Shown one piece after another: positions 25,101 through 34,100 of a stretch of 64,000 bases of DNA. Position 1 is the stretch's first letter; every line of letters begins with the position of its first letter. The stretch is taken from the NCBI GenBank assembly GCA_963669155.1, contig OZ022584.1:8453362-8517361 (forward strand), in the 5' to 3' direction. Under the pieces are notes generated by a model, which did not search any database, was not told where the DNA came from, and saw only the letters and a list, made by a program, of their open reading frames with translations. The translations under genes and the position numbers were made by a program. The DNA is from Arbacia lixula (Eukaryota > Echinodermata > Echinoidea > Arbacioida > Arbaciidae).

Positions 25101-28100
25101 GTAGTCACGAGAGTGACCTGACATTATCCATGAAATATTTCTACAAAATGTGTCTCCCAGATTGATGTGCATAATTTTTACATTACTTACATGACGTACA
25201 AGTGGTGTAGATTGAGAGAGTGCTGGAGAATTTTATGGCGTATATAATCCTCTATCTCTCTCACGCACACACACACACACAAACAAACACATACACACAC
25301 ACAAACACGCATCCACACACACACAATTCCAGATGTTAAAAAAAACGTTTGACATTTTGAAAAGTTATTTTGAAAAAGTTACAACTTGAATAAAGCTGAA
25401 AGTTACACAGCATAAACGTAAATGATATCATTAATGTTGTAGATGTGGATTTCGTGACATTTCCTTAATCCTTTTCTTGTAATATTTTGTTGAATATTTA
25501 ATGAAATTTTCACATTTGGACAAATTTGGGCCTAAGACAGGTGTCGTGCTCGATGCGCATTGTTGTATTCTAGATTAATTATGTGAAACACACAATTTTA
25601 TAGGACAATATTTGTCCAAAAATTAAAATCTTATCAAATATTCAAAGGATTTTTACAAGAAAAATAATTGATGCACATTGATTTGACAAAAAACTCTGAC
25701 AAAGTGACATCACTTTATTTTATGATGTGTAAACTCCAGCTTGATTCGAGCTTTAACTTTCTTTAAAAAAAATGTTAGCAGTTTTTCTTTGAACACCTCT
25801 ATTACCAATTGCTGTAGTTGTCGTCGTCGTCGTCGTCGTTGTTGTTGTTCCGTCATCCTGTACAGGGGTCGTTGTCGATGTTCTCTGATCTGTGGCTTCT
25901 GGATCTAAATAGATAAAATTGCCTCCAAAAATGTTGACAGCCCTTGACTTTACAATGTGTCAATTTCAGCTTAAAGATGATATTCATAGGAAATAAAATT
26001 AAATAAATATAGTTTATTTTATAATTGAACGAGTTATTAAAGCAATTTATGCAGCTAACATGCCATGAAAGTGTTCGGTTATGTGTTTAATGAAAGTCAA
26101 ATTTCACTAAATTGACTCTCTTCCTGACCTACGAAATCGCCTGAGGAAAAGTGGCGTAGTGTGTACGTCACAGCCGGGATATGCTTCACAATGACCATTG
26201 TGTATCACACCTGTTAATCCACTAGCAACTGCCGTCGCAGTTAATGCATGATGCTTCTGGCGGAAAAGAAGCTGCGGATTGGCATGCGTGATGCACAATA
26301 ACGCATCCCGTTTCTTACGTCAAACCTAAAGGCCGTTTCGGATGACAGCAGGTCAAATTTGTCCCCGAGAATACGGTGATTGTTTTCACCCTAATTTCCC
26401 TTTTTGGAAAGTGATATATTGTTTGAATGTCATCCGAGCTCATTGTATGGCTGAATACAATTTTTGGATTTTTTTTTCTATGAATATCACCTTTAAGTCG
26501 AGCTGTAACGGACTTAATGAAAAAAAAAATGAAAATCTACTTGCAGAACAGACATTGTGGGTAGACATATGTGATGCACAATGGGCATTGTATTCAGTAA
26601 ATTATTACAAAAAAAAAAAAACCACCGATCAGTACAATGTCACGTAACCTGCTTCCAAGAATTCAATATATTTTGTCTCTATGACGTGCAAATTTTAGCT
26701 TGATCCGATTTGCAACTCTTTTAAAATCATTTTTCCAAAACGTCGAAAAAAAAATTACACCAGTAGTTCAGTTTTAACGGGAGGAAAGCACTCTGAATCT
26801 ATTAGTTGCTGGTCAGAAAAAAAAAGACTATGAACATGTCCGTTTGTTACGGAGAACAAAATTAGAAGGGACCCTTTGAAATTTTCATCGTCCTTTAGGT
26901 TACCAGTAGTAACGTATTGCGTAAACGACGTGCATGCAAATTTGCATACATAACGAAAATTGTCTATTGCACGCGTCTTTCGTATAGTTACGAACAAATA
27001 TTTATCTGATATTCATTCAGACCAGCTTATAGAAATTTGACAAATACCAATTGTTGTTGCTGTTGTTGTCGTTGTTGTTGCTCTGACATCCTGTACAGTA
27101 GCTGTTACCGATGTACTCTGTTCTGTGGCTACTTTTTCTGTCAAGTAAACGTGGTTATGAAGATCAGAAGAGACGGATAAAACGACCTGAATAACACCTT
27201 CCCAGGGTAGTGAGTTACAGGTTTTCCGTTTATCATGTAACGTAGGCAACCATCATTTGGTGTCATTTTTCCAATCATCATTTATTCAGTTTCAAAGGGA
27301 GGAAAGCAATCTTAATCTATTAGTTGCTTATCAGAAAAAAAAATCTACAAGACTATGAACATGTTCGTGTTTTACCCAGACCAAAATTAAAAGGGACCCT
27401 TTGAAATGTTCATATAGTCCTTTAAGGTTTTCAGTAGACATATTGTGTAAACGACGTGCATGCAAATTTGCATACATAACGAAAATTGTCTATTGCACGC
27501 GTCTTTCGTATAGTTACGAACAAATATTTATCTGATATTCATTCAGACCAGCTTATAGAAATTTGACAAATACCAATTGTTGTTGCTGTTGTTGTCGTTG
27601 TTGTTGCTCCGTCATTCCGTACAGTAGCTGTTACCGATGTACTCTGTTCTGTGGCTTCTTCTGTCAAGTAAACGTGGTTATAAAGAGCAGAAGAGACGGA
27701 TAAAACGACATGAATAACAACTTTCCAGAGTAGCGAGTTACATGTTTTCCGTTTATCATGTAACGTAGGCAACCATCATTTGTTGTCCATTTTTCTAATT
27801 GGGTAACACACACTTATATTCCTGTGATACTTCCTTGAAAACTGAATTGGATGTGTGCCTATCAAATCAATAATTCGAAAAATGTTACATTCAATTTTAT
27901 ATGCATCCCACGTGACAAGCTATGCACGACACTACTTAAATGGATTAATTGATTGATTGATAAGAGACGAGATTTCATGCAGGATTATCACTAAATTGTG
28001 TAACCAATGTCAAATATTCCAACGATTTTTACAAGAAATATAATTGATACACATTGATTTGACAAAAAAAAACTCTGAAAAAGTGACATCACTTTATTTT

Positions 28101-31100
28101 ATGATGTGTAAACTTCAGCTTGATTCGAGCTGTAACTTTCTTTTCATTTTTAAAAAAAAAAATGTTAGCAGTTTTTGTTGAACACCTCTCTTACCAATTG
28201 CTGTAGTTGTCGTCGTCGTCGTTGTCGTTGTTGTTGTTCCGTCATCCTGTACAGGGGTCGTTGTCGATGTTCTCTGATCTGTGGCTTCTGGATCTAAATA
28301 AACACAACAAAAAAAAGGAGGTCCCCCCTAATCAAAATAGCATAACTTTTTTCAAAAATGTTTTGAGCAACATAACTTCGCAGGATTGTACCTTTACTTA
28401 TTGACTAACTTCCGTGTGAAAATCACATTAATCAACTCAGTCATGCATAAGTGAGCACACATTAAAGGCAAAATTGTCATTTTTCAAAAGTCAGAATGGT
28501 AATTGTTTATGCCGTTTTAGCAGTACATTTTGGCATTTCTTGTGCGATTTTTAAAATGTATTCAATCAACTATGACATGAAAATGACTTCTTATGTTCAC
28601 ATAAGAAGTCACGAAAAACGAAAATTGTCTATTGCACGCGTCTTTCGTGTAGTTACGAACAAACATTTATCTGATATTCATTCAGACCAGCTTATAGAAA
28701 TTTGACAAATACCAATTGTTGTTGCTGTTGTTGTCGTTGTTGTTGCTCCGTCATTCCGTACAGTAGCTGTTACCGATGTACTCTGTTCTGTGGCCAATTC
28801 TTCTGTCAAGTAAACGTGGTTGTAAAGAGCAGAACAGACGGATAAAACGACATGAATAACACCTTTCCAGAGTAGCGAGTTACATGTCTTCCGTTTATCA
28901 TGTAACGTAGGCAACCATCATTTGTTGTCATTTTTCTAATTGGATAACACACACTTATATTCCTGTGATACTTCCTTGAAAACTGAATCGGATGTGTGCC
29001 TATCAAATCAATAATTCGAAGAATGTTACACTCTATTTTATATGCATCACACGTGACAAGCTATGCACAACACTACTTAAATTGATTAATTGATCAATGA
29101 TTGATGATTGATTAATTGATAACAGGCGAAATTTCATGCAGGATCATCACTAAATGGTGTAACCAATGCCATATGAAGCAAATAATTGAAACTGCCACGA
29201 AAGTGACAGAAACCAGTTAATTGATTTGACTTATTTTTCCATAATAATCTTCAACAATGATACACAATTGAAGATAAGGAATTAACAAGGTGTAAACAAA
29301 AATATATCAGGACAGTTCATCTTGAACTGGTAAACAAAACGAATTGTACAAATTATTATGGAGCATATTATAAGCATAGCGTGTAAGGTATAGGTTACTC
29401 AAAGGTTAACAATGATACACAATTGAAGATAAGGAATTAACAAGGTGTAAACAAAAATATATCTGGACAGTTCCTCTTGAACTGGTAAACAAAATGAATT
29501 GTACAAATTATTATGGAGCATATTATAAGCAAGAAAGGGGACATGAAGGACATCAAAAATTACAGGCCCATTAGTCTGTTGCCTCATATATACAAAATCT
29601 TCACACGAATTCTTCTTGCTAGAGTAGAGAAACAGCTTGATGAAAATCAACCACAGGAACAAGCTGGATTTCGTGCAGGATATAGAACATCAGACCATCT
29701 CCACACCTTAAGCCAGATAATCGAGAAGGCAAAAGAATACCGTTTCGACATCTGCCTTGGCTTCGTTGATTACGAGAAGGCATTTGACAGCCTAGACCAT
29801 CAGTCATTATTCAATGCCTTAGGAAAGCAGGTCACAGACGGAAAGTACATTCGCCTAATTAAGAACATCTATAAGGACTCTAGTGCCCGTGTACATCTAG
29901 AAAGCACTACAACAAATGCCTTTAAAATCCTGAAAGGGGTAAGACAAGGTGACCCCATCTCACCAAAGCTCTTTACTGCAGCTATGGAGGATGTCTTCAG
30001 AAACCTTGATTGGTTATCATTGGGAATAGTCGTGGATGGCGAACACCTGACACATCTCAGATTTGCAGATGACATTTTACTTCTTAGCCATACACCTCAG
30101 GAACTGGAAAAAATGGTCCGAGAACTAAGTGAAGAAAGTAGAAAAGCTGGACTGAAAATGAATATCACAAAGACAAAGGTAATGATGAGCAGTAGATTCA
30201 AAGAACACAAAATCACAGTTAGCGGGAGGACCGTAGAAAAGGTAGACAACTACATATACTTGGGCAAAAAGATCTCCATAGAAAACGAAACAGCAGGGGA
30301 AGTGAATAGAAGGATCCAGTTGGCTTGGGCAAAATTTGGCAAGCTCAACTTTATCTTTCGTGATGAGAAGCTCCCTCTTTCTCTCAAGAAACAGATTTTC
30401 AACCAATGTATCATACCTGTGCTCTCTTATGGAGCAGAAACATGGACCACAACTAAGAGACTGGAGAGGAAACTTAGAGTAACCGAAAGGGCTATGGAAA
30501 GAATTATGATTGGTGTTACAAAGAGGGACAAAGTTAGAAACCAGGATTTGAGAAAGAAAACTAAAGTACGGGACATAGTACAGGAAATTAAATCAAAGAA
30601 ATGGAGGTGGGCTGGTCATCTGGCCAGGAGGAAAGATGACAGATGGATTATAAATTAACCATCTGGACTCCCAGAGCTAACACCAGAAGAAGAGGCAGAC
30701 AAAGTAGGAGGTGGATTGACGATATTAGAGAATATGGTAGTGTGACATGGAAACGAACGGCACAAGATAGATCAAGATGGAAAAATGATGAGGAGGCCTT
30801 CCTTCAGCAGTGGAGAGAAATAGGCTAAATAGAATAGAATAGAATAGAATATAAGCATAGCGTGTAAGGTATAGGTTACTCAAAGGTGACGTAAAGGCCA
30901 AAGGTACGGAAATTAACATGATAATTTTAGTAAAGATTTCCATTTCCCTTCTTAAAATCAACTAAATTACCGTGATTATATTAAATTACATTACATTAAA
31001 AAATGAACTATATTGTGGTCTGAGTTATCTACAGCTGTCTACAAGATGATTTCATAAAATAGAAAACATAGCATGAGTGCAATATAAATTACAATGAGTA

Positions 31101-34100
31101 AACACCGACATGCAATGTAGATATATAAGAGCAGTTATCGAAGAGCAGTTCATGCTTGATTGACCTTATCCTCACAAACATGGAGGGAATATCAATTAAT
31201 ATGCTTTAAGTGTTCGAATAATACTAATCTAAGATGATTTCAGTAAAAAAAAAAAAACCCGTGGAATTAGAGATTTTTTTTTTTCATTTTAAAGATATGG
31301 CAACTTTATAATCCACTGGGCAGTAGTATAATAATGAAATGCATCAATGTTCTAATATATGTTATGTGTCTATGTTTACAATCATGTTATGGAAAAAAAA
31401 TGATAGTTCGTTTGTGTGAAATAAAATGAGACGATATGAGCTAGGCGGAAAACCTCGGCCAAGCTGTATGGTTACCATTATGACGTATTGTTTAACGATG
31501 TGCATGCAATTTGCATACCTAACGACAATTGTCCACTGTACGCGTTTTTGTATGGTTATTATGAACAACGATTTTTCCAATTTAGACCAATTTACAGAAA
31601 TATGACAAATACCGGTTGCTGTAGATGTCGTTGTCGTTGCCATTGATGATGCTTTTGTTGTCGTTGTTGTTATTATTCCGTCATCCTGTACAGGGGTCGT
31701 TGTCGATGTTCTCTGATCTGTGGCTTCTTCTAGCAAGTAAACGTGGTTACAAAGAGGAGAATGGGCGGATAAAGCAGCAGGAATAACACCTTACCAGGGA
31801 AGTGAGGAATTGTGTAACGTAGGCAACCATCATTTGGTATCATTTCTTGTTTGGGTATCGTTGAAAAACTCATTGACACTAAAACATTGGGGCGTGTTAA
31901 CCTTGAAAGAATGACACACACTTATAATGTACTGTGATGGCCTTTTGAAATCTCAATTGGATTTTTGCGCATCAATGAATGATTAAAACAGCATTGTACG
32001 CACAACACTAATTAGATTAATTAGTACAAAGCTTTTGACATTGTTAATAATTATACACGTCTACGCACCAAGGTTTCTTCGAATTCTATCAAATCTTTAA
32101 CCATTTCAGTGCCACATGTGACCTTTCTTTACACAAAAATCCCACAAGCAGAGTTGATCTGGCACTCAAAAGGGCTAACAACCTTGATATGGTATCTACC
32201 AGTAAAGCGCGCCGTCTCATCGTCAACATGGTCAGAATACCATATTCGTAATGTTTTCACAATTTGATTGAGTTTTAATCGATAGAACGCACCGTTTGGA
32301 TATATTAGTTTCACGATGTTTTTTATTCTTCAGAAAACACGCACGTATGGTGTGGATGTTTTAAATTGGTGAGTCGTTGTACAATACATGTATTGAAATG
32401 TTTAATTGTAGTAGGCCCATGCTATTTGTTTAGTTCGTAGATGATGTACATCCTACACGTGAATGAGATATGAGAAACACACGTTTCCACCTACAGTTCA
32501 TGAATGAAAACACTAGAGGAAAACGTGCTAATGCGCGTGCGCGTACCAGAGCAAGTCGGGCCGACGTATCCCTCAGGACAGTGACAGGTGAACCCAATCA
32601 TAGACTCCTCACACCAGCCGTTTGAGCATGGATTTCTGCGACAACCTACAAGACAGTATTATAATAAAAGAAATAACAATTAGGAAGATCGGAGCACGAA
32701 ACTCCTGAACTTTTGTATTTTAATTCTCAAAGATCTGTAGCAACTATTTGGCGTGTAAGACTTCAATTTATTCCCTCGTTTTGCTTACCGTTTGCTTATC
32801 GACGACGTCAGCAAAATGCAACACTTTCTTTCGTGTTTTTTTGGCTTCCTTTTGGTTGAAACTTTTTCAATTCTTGTAGTTCACAAACCATACCAAATAT
32901 TTATTTTAAACTTAGTTCGCTGTGTAATGCATTTCTGAAGCTTTTAAAAATGTAAGAATGTGACATTTGGTCACGCTAATGGTCATCTACTGACCAATAA
33001 TAGAGAGTATAATGTTTTGGAAGAATGCGCGGAAAGTTAAACAAAATACTGTGTACGTCCTATATACGTGTATAGACTGGTTACGTGCTACTTTTTGGTT
33101 GAAACGTTTCAAATCCTTGTAATCCAAGAACCATACCACACATACGACATATTACTTTCCGACATGTTCTGGTGTTTTCGGCATCTTTTCCACTTTTTAA
33201 CATATATGGATTGTACATACCATTACGCTTATGGTCATCTATCGACCTATAACATAATTGTAACATTTTGGAAGAACGAGCGTAAAATCCGACAAAATAC
33301 TGTGTACGTTCTATAAACGCGTATATTTAGGAAACGTGTTACTCTTTGGTTGAAACTTTTAAATCCTTGTAATCCAAGAATCATAACACACATTTCCTTT
33401 TATTTTGTTCTGATGTTTTGGGGATTTGTTGCACTTTTCAAAACGTGCATGGATTTTACATATTGTCATATCTATGGTCATCTCCTGACCCGTTATGAAG
33501 CGGAGCATTTTGGAAGAATTGCGTTAAGTCGGACAAAATACTGTGTATCAACTGCACACCTATTTTGTACGCGTGCTACTTTTTGGTTGAAGCTGTTTAG
33601 ATCCTTGTACTTCAAGAACCATACAACATATTATTACTTTTCGACATTTCTGATGATTTCGGCATCCCTTACACCTTTCAAATCATATATGGATGTTACA
33701 CATTGTCACGCTTATAGCCATCTCCTGACCATACGGAAACAAGAAAATACTGCTTGCCACCTTCGATTGAGAGAGCACATTTGCAGGTTTTATAACTCAA
33801 ATAACTTCCTTATGAAGATTAGTCTGAATATTCTCAAATATTTGCTATTCTATTTTTGTCATTGTCATGGTTCTCTCAAGTCATTCTATTAAAGGAGTTT
33901 ATTTCCTTTTCATTTCCTTTTCAAAATAAACAGCTTTAAAAGAAAATCAAACACTAGGAGTCCATGCACTCACTTGGAAATAAGCAGATGCGGAAACCAG
34001 CGTATTTCCGTGAGTATCCTCCCGAGGAGGCGTCGGCCGAGCTGCACGGGCTGAGTGCTAACGAAGCCGGGACTAATTTGGGTATGGTCTGGACTAACTC

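Larger units (their letters stand above)
25806..31729 (-). repeat. Array of six duplicated Thr-rich exons
   Basis: Six exons of 87-117 bases, all phase 1 at both ends, encode related peptides: an acidic start (EEATEQ or DPEATDQ), a middle STSVTATV or RTSTTTPVQDD, then 6-12 threonines and AIG, TIG or TG. Two types are mixed: DPEATDQ (28293-28195, 25904-25806) and E-x-ATEQ (28802-28713, 27660-27574, 27137-27048); 31729-31613 is intermediate. Flanking intron sequence (GCGTCTTTCGTATAGTTACG, ACCAGCTTATAGAAATTTGA) is duplicated with several copies, so the unit of duplication was exon plus intron. The ACN codon runs are themselves unstable trinucleotide repeats. Confidence 0.82.

Noticed and set aside
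26107-26298. Minus-strand ORF with HCEAYPGCD, at first resembling an extracellular module
   Set aside because: No splice sites in the phase needed by the neighbouring exons and no recognisable domain pattern.
33350-33892. 180-codon plus-strand ORF in the lectin intron
   Set aside because: It falls in the degenerate 240-bp tandem array and its repeats explain the open frame.
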